Shown here: piece by piece, positions 18,399 through 28,300 of the stretch
How positions within the stretch are numbered: the first letter of the stretch is position 1
Layout of the letters: every line of letters starts with the position of its first letter
Source of the DNA: Pontibacter vulgaris
GTDB taxonomy: Bacteria; Bacteroidota; Bacteroidia; Cytophagales; Hymenobacteraceae
NCBI RefSeq assembly: GCF_022758145.1
Contig: NZ_JAJVDH010000003.1
Span: 62,001-126,000 of the forward strand
Reading direction: 5' to 3'
Length of the DNA: 64,000 nt
Position numbers and translations under genes: made by a program
The notes under the pieces: generated by a model
The model's input: the letters and a program-made list of their open reading frames with translations, nothing else
The model's database searches: none
Told to the model about the DNA's origin: nothing

Positions 18399-19106
18399 TT
18401 AAATATCTCCCAGTTGCGGCCTTATCAGGATTTCCTCCACCACACTATTTAGCGATAAGGAGAAAGCGCCGTAAATAGCCATCGCTACGTCCTCAGGTTT
18501 CATAAATCTTTCGGGCGGCAGGTCAACGCCTTCCCAACTGGCCGTTTGCGTAGCACCCGGAAGTATAGCCGTTACACGCACATTGTGCTCCTTTAACTCC
18601 TCGCGCAGTACTTTTGTCATACCATAAATGGCATACTTGGAAATACAGTAAGAGCCGCCATTGGTGTAAGGTGTGATACTGGCTGTAGAGCACAGGTTAA
18701 AAATGTGCCCCGCACGGCTCTTGATCATATCGCCAACAAATGCTTTTGTAATGTAATACGCGCTGTACAGGTTAGTATTGATCATAAAAGGCAAAGCCTC
18801 ATCGTCTTCCTCGTGTATTTTGCCAGGTATAAAAAGACCGCTGTTATTTACCAGTACTTCCACCTTTACGCCAAGCTTTTTCACATACTTTACAAAGGCA
18901 TCCAATGAAGTGCGGTTACTGAGGTCGGCTTCCTGGTAAAACACTTTTGAGAAAGTATAAGCTTGTTCTATCTCTAATTTTAACTTTTGCAGATCTTTTG
19001 CGTTTCGGGAACAGGTAATAATATGGAAGCCTTCTTTGGCAAATTGCTCCACTACTGCCCGGCCTATTCCTTTGGTACCTCCTGTTACTAAAATATAGCG
19101 CTGCAT
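18399..19106 (-). CDS. SDR-family oxidoreductase
   Basis: A 235-residue short-chain dehydrogenase with cofactor motif GGTKGIGRA, NNSG near residue 91 and active-site YCISKYA. C-terminal segments resemble the sepiapterin-reductase/3-ketoacyl-reductase-like group, but the substrate is undetermined. It is first in a three-gene minus-strand run and divergent from the MlaE-like gene. It is only moderately similar by eye to the SDR at 16882-17586, so I see no recent duplication. Confidence 0.9.
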   Translation of the reverse strand: MQRYILVTGGTKGIGRAVVEQFAKEGFHIITCSRNAKDLQKLKLEIEQAYTFSKVFYQEADLSNRTSLDAFVKYVKKLGVKVEVLVNNSGLFIPGKIHEEDDEALPFMINTNLYSAYYITKAFVGDMIKSRAGHIFNLCSTASITPYTNGGSYCISKYAIYGMTKVLREELKEHNVRVTAILPGATQTASWEGVDLPPERFMKPEDVAMAIYGAFSLSLNSVVEEILIRPQLGDI

Positions 19107-19223
19107 GATTATATATTATGATTTATATGTTTTTGATTTTTAAACGTAATATAGGTATTAATTAAATTAGTTTTGTTTAGAAACACGTTCTAGGCCCCAA
19201 TACAACCAGCATCCTGACACCAT

Positions 19224-19955
19224 ATGTTGCAACATTTCGGAAAGTATATATTATTTATGTCCACTCTCTTCGTACGTGGAGAGTCGCCCCGTATTATTTT
19301 TAACAGAACCATAGATGAGGCGATCCTGATAGGCATAAACTCCATTTTTATAGTAGCCATAGTTTCTACTTTTATCGGTGCCGTTACCTGCGTGCAGGTA
19401 TCCTATAACCTTACAAGCGCCCTTATACCGCGCTCTACCATTGGCTTTATGGTACGTGAAATGACCATACTGGAGCTGGCCCCTACTATTACATCTATTG
19501 TACTGGCTGGCAAAGTAGGCTCTAACATAGCCGGCGGACTGGGCACTATGCAAATTACTGAACAGGTAGATGCCCTCGAAGTTATGGGTATAAATTCTGC
19601 CTCTTACCTCGTGCTACCTAAAGTATTGGCAGCGCTTCTGGTATTTCCGATGCTGGTTATACTTTCTATGTTTCTCTCTATTGCGGGCGGCTATATAGCT
19701 GGCACGCTTTCAGGCGAGATTACAGCACAGGAATACATTTCAGGTATCCGGGAAGATTTTATTCCTTATAATATCACGTTTGCGCTCATCAAATCAGTTG
19801 TGTTTGCTTACCTGATCTCAACAATCTCTTCTTTCAGAGGTTATTATACTTCGGGAGGCGCTCTGGAAGTAGGTGCTGCCAGTACAACAGCCGTAACAAA
19901 CAGTGTTATAGCCGTTTTAATCGCAGACTTTATCTGCGCACAGTTACTCCTGTAA
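19224..19955 (+). CDS. MlaE-family lipid ABC transporter permease
   Basis: A 243-residue permease with five or six hydrophobic segments and the MlaE-family signatures: GAVTCVQVSYNL, LELAPTITSIVLAGKVGSNIAG (read as LELAPTI and AGKVGS) and TEQVDALEVMG, the coupling helix. The MlaFEDB complex moves phospholipids between the two membranes. The partner ATPase gene follows 13 bp downstream. No MlaD (MCE) gene is adjacent, whereas an MCE protein would be required for a complete complex. Confidence 0.93.
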   Translation: MLQHFGKYILFMSTLFVRGESPRIIFNRTIDEAILIGINSIFIVAIVSTFIGAVTCVQVSYNLTSALIPRSTIGFMVREMTILELAPTITSIVLAGKVGSNIAGGLGTMQITEQVDALEVMGINSASYLVLPKVLAALLVFPMLVILSMFLSIAGGYIAGTLSGEITAQEYISGIREDFIPYNITFALIKSVVFAYLISTISSFRGYYTSGGALEVGAASTTAVTNSVIAVLIADFICAQLLL

Positions 19956-19968
19956 TACCCTTTTTATC

Positions 19969-20778
19969 ATGATAGAAATACATAACATACATAAGTCATT
20001 TGGCGGCAAAAAGGTATTAGATGGTATCAGTGGCGTTTTCGAGTCGGGTAAAGTTAACCTGCTCCTGGGCTCCAGCGGTACCGGTAAAAGCGTACTGCTG
20101 AAATGCATTGTAGGCCTGATAAAACCCGATCTGGGCAGCGTTACCTTCGATGGCACTTACTTTACGAATAACAAACTCGATATCCGGCAGGAAATCAGGC
20201 GCAAGATTGGCATGCTCTTCCAGGGTTCAGCTTTATTCGACTCTATGACAGTTGAGGAAAACGTAGAATTTCCGCTTAAAATGCTGACCGACATGAGCAA
20301 GAAAGAGCGCCAGGAGCGTGTTGATTTTTGCCTGAAACGTGTAGGTTTGGAAGGATCTAACAAAAAGATGCCAGCTGAAATAAGCGGTGGTATGAAAAAA
20401 CGCGTAGGTATAGCCCGTGCCATTGCACCTAACTGTACTTATCTTTTCTGCGATGAACCTAACTCCGGCCTCGATCCGCTTACGTCTATTAAAATAGATA
20501 TGCTGATAAAAGAGATTACAGAGGAGTATAATATCACTACCATTATTGTAACGCACGACATGAACTCGGTGATAGAAATCGGTGATAAAATTTTCTTCCT
20601 GTATGAAGGCAAAAAACTTTGGGAAGGAACCAAAGATGACATCATGGAAACTGATATACCTGAACTAAACGAGTTTATTTTTGCTAACCGCCTGATGCGC
20701 GATGCCAAGAAACTGGAAGACGAAGAACACCGCGAAGAGGAAAAAGAACGTTTAGCTGAAGAAGGCAGGCAATCCTGA
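19969..20778 (+). CDS. MlaF-family lipid ABC transporter ATPase
   Basis: A 269-residue ABC ATPase with Walker A GSSGTGKS, the MlaF-type signature SGGMKKRVGIARA, Walker B CDEPNSGLDP and switch His VTHDMNSV. The C-terminus (after about 240) is a highly charged Glu/Lys/Arg helix (EEHREEEKERLAEEG), longer than in E. coli MlaF. The gene is coupled to the permease by 13 bp and ends before a strong palindromic terminator. Confidence 0.93.
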   Translation: MIEIHNIHKSFGGKKVLDGISGVFESGKVNLLLGSSGTGKSVLLKCIVGLIKPDLGSVTFDGTYFTNNKLDIRQEIRRKIGMLFQGSALFDSMTVEENVEFPLKMLTDMSKKERQERVDFCLKRVGLEGSNKKMPAEISGGMKKRVGIARAIAPNCTYLFCDEPNSGLDPLTSIKIDMLIKEITEEYNITTIIVTHDMNSVIEIGDKIFFLYEGKKLWEGTKDDIMETDIPELNEFIFANRLMRDAKKLEDEEHREEEKERLAEEGRQS

Positions 20779-20869
20779 AATTACCAGTTATAGATTTTAT
20801 AAATTTCTATACAAGTATACTTTGTAAGTATGGTCAAAGTATAAACTGACTTACCAATAGTATAAGCAC

Positions 20870-20905
20870 AAAAAAGCCTCTCCTATTAATAGGAGAGGCT
20901 TTTTT
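20870..20905. terminator. Bidirectional palindromic terminator
   Basis: A perfect 36-bp palindrome (core GCCTCTCCTATTAATAGGAG, flanked by A6/T8). It serves the convergent mlaF-like (plus) and nucleoside transporter (minus) genes. Confidence 0.9.
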
Positions 20906-20924
20906 TTATAGTAGCAGGTATACT

Positions 20925-22226
20925 TTATATACTGAATAGCATACCGGCCACAGTAGCCGACATCATACAGGCAATGGATGCTCCTAATAGCGATAGTAAA
21001 CCAAGCTTGGAAATATTACCCTGCTGATTTGGCGCCATGCCCCCAATACCACCAACCTGTATGGCAATGGAGCTGAAATTAGAGAAACCGCAAAGGGCAT
21101 ACGTTGCCATGATAACCGATTTTGTAGATAGTGTACCGGCAGCTTTCATGTTAGCCAGGTCAAGGTAAGCCACAAACTCGTTAATGGCTGTTTTCTGGCC
21201 AAGCAAGCTACCAACCTGCAACGTATCGGCCCACGGCACACCCATAATAAAGGCAAATACCCTGAAGATCTGGCCTAAAAGGTACTGGAAAGAGAAACCG
21301 TTGAAGCGGCCATCCGTGCTGGAAACTACAAATTCATTCAGGCCGGTTACCCCACCCAACTTTAACAGGATGTAGTTAAGCAAAGCTATAACCGCAATAA
21401 AGGCCAATAGCATACCGCCTACGTTTGCAGCAAGGCGCAGACCATCGCCGGCCCCTCTCGAAAGCGCATCGATCAGGTTAACACCCAATTGCTCTTCGTT
21501 TACTTCCAGTTGTGTATTGATTTTATGATGCTCTGTTTCAGGCACCAGCATTTTGGCAAGTACAATACCCGCCGGCGCATTCATGATAGAAGCGGTTAAC
21601 AAGTGAGCTGCAAATATAGCCTGCTGAGCCGGATCGTTACCCCCCAGGAAAGATACATAGGCAGCTAAAACACCACCCGCCAAGGTTGCCATACCGCCTG
21701 TCATTAAGCACATTAGCTCCGAACGCGTCATACGGCTGATGAACGGACGTACCAGTAGCGGCGCCTCTGTCTGGCCCATAAAGATGTTACCGGCAGCAGA
21801 AAGGCTTTCCGCGCCAGATAGGCGCATACCCTTTGACATTACCCAGGCAATACCGTAAACGATCTTCTGCAGAACGCCCAGGTAGTATAAACCCGAAGAA
21901 ACAGCCGAGAAGAAAATAATGGTTGGCAGAACGTTGAATGCGAAGATAAATCCTAAACCGCTGTTCTGAGCAGGGTCAGCAAGGTTGCCAAACAGGAATC
22001 TGGCCCCCTCGTTGGAGAAGCTGAGCAGTTTTACAAAAAGCTTGCTTACAAAAGCAAAGCCATCGGCAACAAAAGGCACTTTGGTAACCAACACCCCAAA
22101 CAGAAGCTGCAGGAACACACCATAAGCAACCAGTTTCCAATCGATTGACTTCTTGCTGGTTGAAAACAAAAAGCCTATCCCTAACAGGACCACAAGCCCT
22201 ATTATACCTCTAAAGATATCAAACAT
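20925..22226 (-). CDS. NupC/CNT-family nucleoside transporter
   Basis: A 433-residue polytopic protein with the concentrative nucleoside transporter signatures: a helix-turn GQTEAPLLVRPF in the first repeat hairpin, MTGGMATLAGGVLAAY, and the C-terminal TYALCGFSNFSSIAIQVGG. CNTs import nucleosides with Na+ or H+. An in-frame start at 22259 would add 11 residues, but ATG 22226 (MFDIFRGIIG) gives the family start and leaves room for the promoter box at 22246-22253. It stands between two strong terminators. Confidence 0.93.
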   Translation of the reverse strand: MFDIFRGIIGLVVLLGIGFLFSTSKKSIDWKLVAYGVFLQLLFGVLVTKVPFVADGFAFVSKLFVKLLSFSNEGARFLFGNLADPAQNSGLGFIFAFNVLPTIIFFSAVSSGLYYLGVLQKIVYGIAWVMSKGMRLSGAESLSAAGNIFMGQTEAPLLVRPFISRMTRSELMCLMTGGMATLAGGVLAAYVSFLGGNDPAQQAIFAAHLLTASIMNAPAGIVLAKMLVPETEHHKINTQLEVNEEQLGVNLIDALSRGAGDGLRLAANVGGMLLAFIAVIALLNYILLKLGGVTGLNEFVVSSTDGRFNGFSFQYLLGQIFRVFAFIMGVPWADTLQVGSLLGQKTAINEFVAYLDLANMKAAGTLSTKSVIMATYALCGFSNFSSIAIQVGGIGGMAPNQQGNISKLGLLSLLGASIACMMSATVAGMLFSI

Positions 22227-22245
22227 ATAATGGCTAAAAATTTGA

Positions 22246-22253
22246 CAAAAATA
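22246..22253 (-). promoter_or_regulatory. TAnnTTTG -7 box of the nucleoside transporter gene
   Basis: TATTTTTG on the minus strand, 19 nt before the chosen ATG. It overlaps the alternative upstream start, which argues against that start. Confidence 0.5.
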
Positions 22254-22265
22254 GCGCAAATTGTT

Positions 22266-22304
22266 TAAAAAAAAAGACCATCCTGCATTCAGGATGGTCT
22301 TTTT
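22266..22304 (-). terminator. Terminator of the etf/bifunctional nuclease operon
   Basis: Perfect 14-bp arms (AAAAAGACCATCCT / AGGATGGTCTTTTT) with a 6-nt loop. On the minus strand the stem ends in a run of Ts, 25 bp after the nuclease stop. Confidence 0.9.
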
Positions 22305-22328
22305 ATCGAACTCTATACTGTGTTATCG

Positions 22329-22925
22329 TTAATTTCGCTTATTTAACTCATCGCGGATCTTGGCGGCACGCTCATAATCTTCCTTTTCCAGCGCCTCATT
22401 CAACATTTTGTTCAAATCGTCAACCGAGGTCTGGCTAAGTGATTCTTTAGAAGAAGTTACGGTTGGCGTACTTTTAACAGCCATTTCTTCGCTTTCTTCA
22501 TCTTCATCCTCCAGATCGCTAAGTATGATACCGGCTTCAGACAAAACACTTTCTACAGTATAAATAGGTACTCCGAAACGCAGACCTATGGCTATGGCAT
22601 CAGACGGACGTGCATCCAGTTCAAATTCCCTGTCGCCATCAGTGCACATAATCTTGGAATAGAAAACACCTTCCTTCAGATCCGAAATCAGTATTTCAGT
22701 TATACTTACGTTTACCTGCTCGGCAAAAGTCTTGAACAGATCGTGCGTAAGCGGGCGGTTCGGGTTTATCTTCTCTATCTGTATAGCAATGGATTGCGCC
22801 TCAAACATTCCAATAATGATGGGCAGTCTTCTGTTGCCGTCTCTCTCCCCTAGTACAAGTGCAAACGAGCCTGTTTGCGATTGGCTGGATGAAAGACCGA
22901 GTATCTCTAGCTGAATTTTTTTCAC
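22329..22925 (-). CDS. Bifunctional nuclease domain protein (DUF151) with UVR motif
   Basis: A 198-residue protein. Residues 1-about 140 form a bifunctional nuclease (BFN/DUF151) domain, recognised by ILGLSSSQSQTGSFALVLGE, RRLPIIIGMFEAQSIA and the acidic LDARPSDAIAIGLRFG. An acidic linker follows, then a C-terminal UVR motif (LNEALEKEDYERAAKIRDEL), the UvrB-UvrC-type interaction helix. BFN-UVR proteins are widespread in Bacteroidota, and the cellular role is poorly defined. It is third in an apparent etfB-etfA-BFN operon with a 17-bp gap. Confidence 0.9.
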   Translation of the reverse strand: MKKIQLEILGLSSSQSQTGSFALVLGERDGNRRLPIIIGMFEAQSIAIQIEKINPNRPLTHDLFKTFAEQVNVSITEILISDLKEGVFYSKIMCTDGDREFELDARPSDAIAIGLRFGVPIYTVESVLSEAGIILSDLEDEDEESEEMAVKSTPTVTSSKESLSQTSVDDLNKMLNEALEKEDYERAAKIRDELNKRN

Positions 22926-22942
22926 AATGAGTTCTTCTTAGT

Positions 22943-23920
22943 CTATTTGTCTAAAGCTTTTGCAGCTTCTATTAATTTAGGAACAACTTCCAGTGCATCG
23001 CCAACTATGCCATAATCAGCAGCTTTGAAGAACGGCGCTTCCGGATCCTTATTAATAACGACAATCACTTTAGAAGAGTTAACCCCTGCCAGGTGCTGGA
23101 TAGCGCCGGATATACCAATTGCAATGTATAAATTAGGGCTCACTGTAATACCAGTCTGGCCTACGTGCTCGTGGTGAGGGCGCCAGCCGATATCGGCAAC
23201 AGGCTTGGAGCAGGCTGTAGCAGCACCAAGCTCTTTGGCAAGCTCTTCTATTAAATGCCAGTTTTCAGGGCCTTTCAGGCCGCGTCCGCCCGATACTACA
23301 ATTTCAGCTTCCGGAAGCAATACGCCACCATCTGTATCCTGCATTACGGTTTCTTTCGGAGCAGCAGCAAAATCAGCGTCTGTAAGCTCGGCAGAGAATT
23401 TTTCTACTGTAGCAGTACCGCCCTGGCTGGTGATCTCGATAGAGTTTTTCTTAACGGCAATGATCTTCACGTCTGAGGTAAGCTCTACATCAGCAAAAGC
23501 CTTACCTGAGAAAACACCACGCGTTACCGTAAACGAGCTGCCATTGATCTGCGGAAGCTGCGTTACGTTTGTTGCCAGCGAGCCATTCAGCCTTACGGCA
23601 AGTCTTGCGCCTACGGCAGCACCGATGTTGGTATTAGAGAAAATAATAACTTTTGAATTTTCCTGGGCAGCTGCTTTTGCAATAACCTTTACATAGGCTT
23701 CTGTAACAAAGTTGTTCAGGCGCGGGTCGTTGTCGTAAAGCACGCGGCTTATGCCCTGCTCGCCAAGCTTTGCTAGCGCATCGTCGTGTACTTCGCCAAT
23801 GGCAAGGGCAGTGGCCGTTGTACCTAGCGTTTGTGCTACCTGGCTACCATAAGAAGCTGCCTCCAGCGACGACTTCTTGATCTCACCATTAAATCCTTCT
23901 ACTAAAACTAAAACTGACAT
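22943..23920 (-). CDS. etfA: Electron transfer flavoprotein subunit alpha
   Basis: A 325-residue ETF alpha chain with an N-terminal nucleotide-binding-like domain and a C-terminal FAD domain showing GGRGLKGPENW, SKPVADIGW and the signature QTGITVSPNLYIAIGISGA. It binds FAD and passes electrons from acyl-CoA dehydrogenases to the quinone pool. It follows etfB by 3 bp. Confidence 0.96.
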   Translation of the reverse strand: MSVLVLVEGFNGEIKKSSLEAASYGSQVAQTLGTTATALAIGEVHDDALAKLGEQGISRVLYDNDPRLNNFVTEAYVKVIAKAAAQENSKVIIFSNTNIGAAVGARLAVRLNGSLATNVTQLPQINGSSFTVTRGVFSGKAFADVELTSDVKIIAVKKNSIEITSQGGTATVEKFSAELTDADFAAAPKETVMQDTDGGVLLPEAEIVVSGGRGLKGPENWHLIEELAKELGAATACSKPVADIGWRPHHEHVGQTGITVSPNLYIAIGISGAIQHLAGVNSSKVIVVINKDPEAPFFKAADYGIVGDALEVVPKLIEAAKALDK

Positions 23921-23923
23921 ATC

Positions 23924-24664
23924 TTATAGTACTTTAGCTTCGTTTCTCAATAATGTAATCAATTCACCTGCATTTTCAGCATCGATCATACGTACACCGC
24001 CTTTTTTCTCAGGCTTGCTGAAGCTGGTGTAAGCTGTTTTAGCTTCGTTGCCAACCGGCTCAACTACTTTTAAAGGTTTTGTACGGGCAGTCATGATACC
24101 ACGCATGTTCGGGATACGAGGCTCGCTCATTGGCTGCTGTGCGCTGGCCACAAACGGCAACTGCACTTCTACAACCTCTTTACCACCTTCGATCTCACGC
24201 TCTAAACGAGCTGTGTTGTCGTTTACCATATCCAGTTTAAAAGCAGGAACTACTGATGGGATGCCCAGCAACTCGCCTACCATACCATGCACCTGCGAGC
24301 CATTGTAGTCGATTGACTCCTTACCCATCAGGATCATGTCGTAGCCGCCTTCTTTAGCAACTGCAGCAATCTGTTGTGCTACAAAGAAAGCATCTTTCGG
24401 ATGCGCATTCACACGAATAGCATCGTCTGCTCCAATGGCAAGCGCCTTACGGATGTTTGGCTCAGCATCAGCTTCACCTACGTTCAGCACTGTTACATTG
24501 CCGCCTTTTGCTTCTTTCAGCTCTATAGCGCGTGTCAATGCGTATTCATCCCACGGGTTGATTACGAACTGTACACCGTTCTTATCGAATTCTTTGTTAT
24601 CGCCAGTAAAGTTGATCTTGGATGTAGTATCCGGAACGTTACTGATGCAAACTAATATTTTCAT
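23924..24664 (-). CDS. etfB: Electron transfer flavoprotein subunit beta
   Basis: A 246-residue ETF beta chain opening MKILVCISNVPDT. It has the AMP-binding-site region GADDAIRV and the family signature VEVQLPFVASAQQPMSEPR (the recognition loop and C-terminal arm). It is the first gene of the etfB-etfA-nuclease unit, divergent from the TPR gene with 66 bp between starts. Confidence 0.96.
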   Translation of the reverse strand: MKILVCISNVPDTTSKINFTGDNKEFDKNGVQFVINPWDEYALTRAIELKEAKGGNVTVLNVGEADAEPNIRKALAIGADDAIRVNAHPKDAFFVAQQIAAVAKEGGYDMILMGKESIDYNGSQVHGMVGELLGIPSVVPAFKLDMVNDNTARLEREIEGGKEVVEVQLPFVASAQQPMSEPRIPNMRGIMTARTKPLKVVEPVGNEAKTAYTSFSKPEKKGGVRMIDAENAGELITLLRNEAKVL

Positions 24665-24691
24665 GGTTAGAAATGTTAGCTTATTAAAGGT

Positions 24692-24699
24692 TAAATTTG
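24692..24699 (+). promoter_or_regulatory. TAnnTTTG -7 box of the TPR gene
   Basis: TAAATTTG, 31 nt before the ATG at 24731. It lies in the 66-bp divergent region shared with etfB. Confidence 0.5.
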
Positions 24700-24730
24700 T
24701 GCGAAGTTAGTAAAATATAGCCAAATCGAA

Positions 24731-25063
24731 ATGTCACAAGATAGAATAGCGCAACTTCATAAATTTCTTGAAGAAGACCCGAATGATCCTTTCACGATCT
24801 ATGCCCTGGCCATGGAATATAAGCCAACAGACAAGGAAAAAGCACTAAGCTACTATACTCAACTCCTGACCGGGCATGAACGTTACGTGGGTACATATTA
24901 CCACGCAGCTAAGCTGTACGAAGAGTTGGGCCAAAACGACGAAGCAGAACGCATCTATAAAAAAGGAATGCTCATCAGCAGGCAGGAAGGTAACCTGCAT
25001 GCTTTCTCAGAATTGCAGCAGGCTTACAACAAGCTGATGGGCCTTGATTATGAAGATGACTAG
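24731..25063 (+). CDS. Small TPR-repeat protein
   Basis: A 110-residue soluble protein consisting almost wholly of about three TPR-like helical hairpins (DPFTIYALAMEY, YYHAAKLYEELGQNDEAERIYKKGM). It lacks a signal peptide and is presumably a cytosolic scaffold. Nothing around it suggests a partner. Confidence 0.85.
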   Translation: MSQDRIAQLHKFLEEDPNDPFTIYALAMEYKPTDKEKALSYYTQLLTGHERYVGTYYHAAKLYEELGQNDEAERIYKKGMLISRQEGNLHAFSELQQAYNKLMGLDYEDD

Positions 25064-25182
25064 ACTGCCGGCTGCATGAACCAAAAATAGTATGCATGCA
25101 GCATATATACAAGCTATACTTATATAACTTGTATCAGGCAGTTTTTGTTTGGATAAAACGGGATGATCAACAGGCCCTTGCT

Positions 25183-25280
25183 GACCTCACAGCGTTTATA
25201 AAACCTGTGAGTGTCTGCGGCGGTGGCCTTTGCTCCGTTGGTACCAAGACACTCACAGGTCTGGAAGACACTGTGAGGTC
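25183..25280. repeat. Nested inverted repeat (two arm pairs)
   Basis: The outer arms GACCTCACAG (25183-25192) and CTGTGAGGTC (25271-25280) and the inner arms ACCTGTGAGTGTCT (25203-25216) and AGACACTCACAGGT (25247-25260) are both perfect. They enclose a 30-nt GC-rich loop. All arms are variants of one ACCTGTGAG unit. It lies 59 bp upstream of the restriction-modification gene. Confidence 0.85.
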
Positions 25281-25339
25281 TGTAAACTCCCAATTCGCAC
25301 AAATTATACTATATTGCCATTCCTTTATACTCCTAAGCT

Positions 25340-28300
25340 ATGGCATTCTTCCAGACTTCTGTAACAAACAAGTACCTTAAAACCCTTGACAAGGCAACTA
25401 TAAGCGCGGCGTATTCCCGTTTTAGAACCCACTTCCATAACCCCGCCATACAGGAGAACATACGCAACAGCAAGGAAGAGCAATACCAGGGCGAGTTTCT
25501 GATTGATTTGTTTGTGAACGTACTGGGCTACACCAAAAACCCCACGCCAAACTATAACCTGACCACCGAGCACAAAAACGTAAAAGACAGCAAAAAAGCG
25601 GACGGGGCTATACTTGTGAACGATGCCGTGAAAGCGGTGATAGAACTGAAAGGCACCAACACAACCGACCTGGGCAAAATTGAAGAACAGGCGTTTGGCT
25701 ATAAAAACAACCAGCCCGGCTGCGTATATGTCATCACGTCTAACTTTGAGAAGCTTCGGTTTTATATTGATAATGCCGTAGAGCACCTGGAGTTTAATTT
25801 GTTCTCCCTCACCGAAAAGGATTTTGCGCTTTTATACTTGTGCCTGGCCTATGAAAGTATAGCCAAGGGCACGCCTAAAAAGATAAAGGACGAATCGGTT
25901 AGCCAGGAAGATGTAATAACCAAACAACTATACAAAGACTACTCGCTGTTTAAGCGCGAACTATACCAGAACCTGGTTAGCCTGAACCCGCAATTCGAGC
26001 CGCTGGACTTGTTCCGGAAATCGCAGAAGCTACTGGATAGGTTCCTGTTTCTGTTTTTTGCCGAAGACCGCCAGCTGCTGCCGCCCAACTCGGTGCGGCT
26101 TATACTTGCCGACTGGCGCGACCTGCAGGACCGCGACGTGGAAATACCGCTTTACGACAGGTTTAAGAAATACTTCGGGTACCTGAACACGGGCTACAAA
26201 GGCAAGCGCTACGATGTGTTTGCCTACAACGGCGGCCTGTTTAAAGCCGACGACATACTGGATACCATTGAGATGGACGATGAGCTGCTGTACAAGCACG
26301 CCCTGAAACTATCGGAGTATGATTTTGCGAGCGAAGTAGACGTAAACATTCTGGGCCATATTTTTGAGAACTCCCTGAACGAGCTCGACGAGATAAAAGC
26401 CCAGCTCGAAGGCCAGACCATAGATAAAGCCAGCACCAAGCGCAAAAAAGACGGCGTTTTTTATACCCCGAAGTATATTACCAAATACATAGTAGAGAAC
26501 ACCGTAGGCAAGCTGTGCACCGAAAAAAAGGCCGAACTGCAGCTGAACGACGAAGACTACACCACCGACAAAAAGCGGCAGAAGAAAACTATAAAAGCGC
26601 TTGACGACAAACTGAAAGCTTACCGTGACTGGCTGCTGCAACTAACCATATGCGACCCTGCCTGCGGCTCGGGAGCATTCCTGAACCAGGCCCTGGACTT
26701 TCTGATTGCCGAACACCGCTACATAGACGAACTGCATGCCAAGCTGTTTGGCGACTTATTTATACTTAGCGATGTAGAGAAAAGCATTTTAGAAAACAAC
26801 CTGTTTGGCGTAGACTTGAACGAGGAAAGCGTGGAAATTGCCAAGCTGAGTTTATGGCTCCGCACGACCCAGCCCAACCGGAAACTAAACGACCTGAACA
26901 ACAACATAAAGTGCGGCAACTCCCTGATAGACGACCCCGAAGTGGCCGGCGACAAAGCCTTTAACTGGCAACAGGCCTTCCCGCAGGTGTTTGAGAAAGG
27001 CGGGTTTGATGTGGTGATTGGTAATCCGCCGTATGTTTTTGGTGGCAATGAAGGCATCTCAGCTGAATCGAAAGTCTTTTTCAAAAACAACTATGTAACA
27101 GGAAATGGAAAGGTCAATCTATTTACATTATTTATTGAGAAATCAAATGTGATACTTAAGGAAGGTGGAGAATTTTCCTTTATCATTCCTAATACTTTCC
27201 TTAGAGTTACTTCTTACCATGAATCCAGAAAGTTCTTTGTCAATAATTTCAACTTTAGAGAATTAGCAGATTTAGGTACAGATATATTTGAGAACGCAGT
27301 AACTACGGCAATGATATTAATTGCTACTAAATGTAATCCAAAAGCTGATTCAAAAATCAAAATAATAAAAGATTTTAGTGGAAAGTATACTGAGTTAAAT
27401 TTGAGTGAGATTATATCAAACGATTATATAATCACGACAAATGTTTCTGATGAAAAAGGATTGATCTTAAAGAAGATGTTAAGCGATTCAGATTTATTAG
27501 GTGATGAATGTGATGAAATGATCTTTGGCGTTGTAATAACAAAAAATAAAGATGAAATTGTAAGTAGTACACAATTAGAAGGTTACAAACCTTTTCTTGA
27601 AGGGAAAGATATTTCATCATATATAATTAAGCCGATACATCAATACTTAAATTATACACCTTCATTACTTCATAGAGCAAGAACAAAAGGAGTATTTGAA
27701 GTACCTGAGAAGTTATTAGTACAGCGTATTACTGGTGGCAGGAAACCACTAAAAGTTGCTTATGATAATAATGGATTTTATAACAAAGAATCCATAAACA
27801 ATATCATACTTAAACCCGACTCAAAGTATAAATCTAAATTTATATTAACACTACTAAATTCCGAGCTTATAAACTGGTTTTATAACAATCAGTTTACAAA
27901 TGAATCTACTTTAACAGTAAATATTTCTAAAGAATATTTATCTCGCATCCCAGTTAAAAATACAGAGCAACAACCCTTCATCGAAAAAGCTGATGCGATG
28001 CTTTCTTTAAATGAGGCATTACAAAGTATAAATCAGAAGTTTCAGCGCACACTTTCGCGCAAATTTGGGTTAACCGAGCTGCCTAAAAAACTACAGGAGT
28101 GGTACCTGCTGCCGTATGTCGAGTTTATAAAAGAGCTGGCCAAAAAGAAAGTAAAACTAAGCCTCGCCGACGAAGCCGAGTGGGAAGATTACTTTACCGA
28201 GCAAGCCGAAAAAGCCCTCTCGCTTAAAAACCAGATACAAACCACCGACGCCGAAATAGACCAGCTGGTATACCAACTATACAACCTAACCGACGAAGAA

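Noticed and set aside
25096..25380. 94-codon frame before the R-M gene
   Set aside because: It runs through the nested inverted repeat and into the R-M start, and is explained by the repeat.
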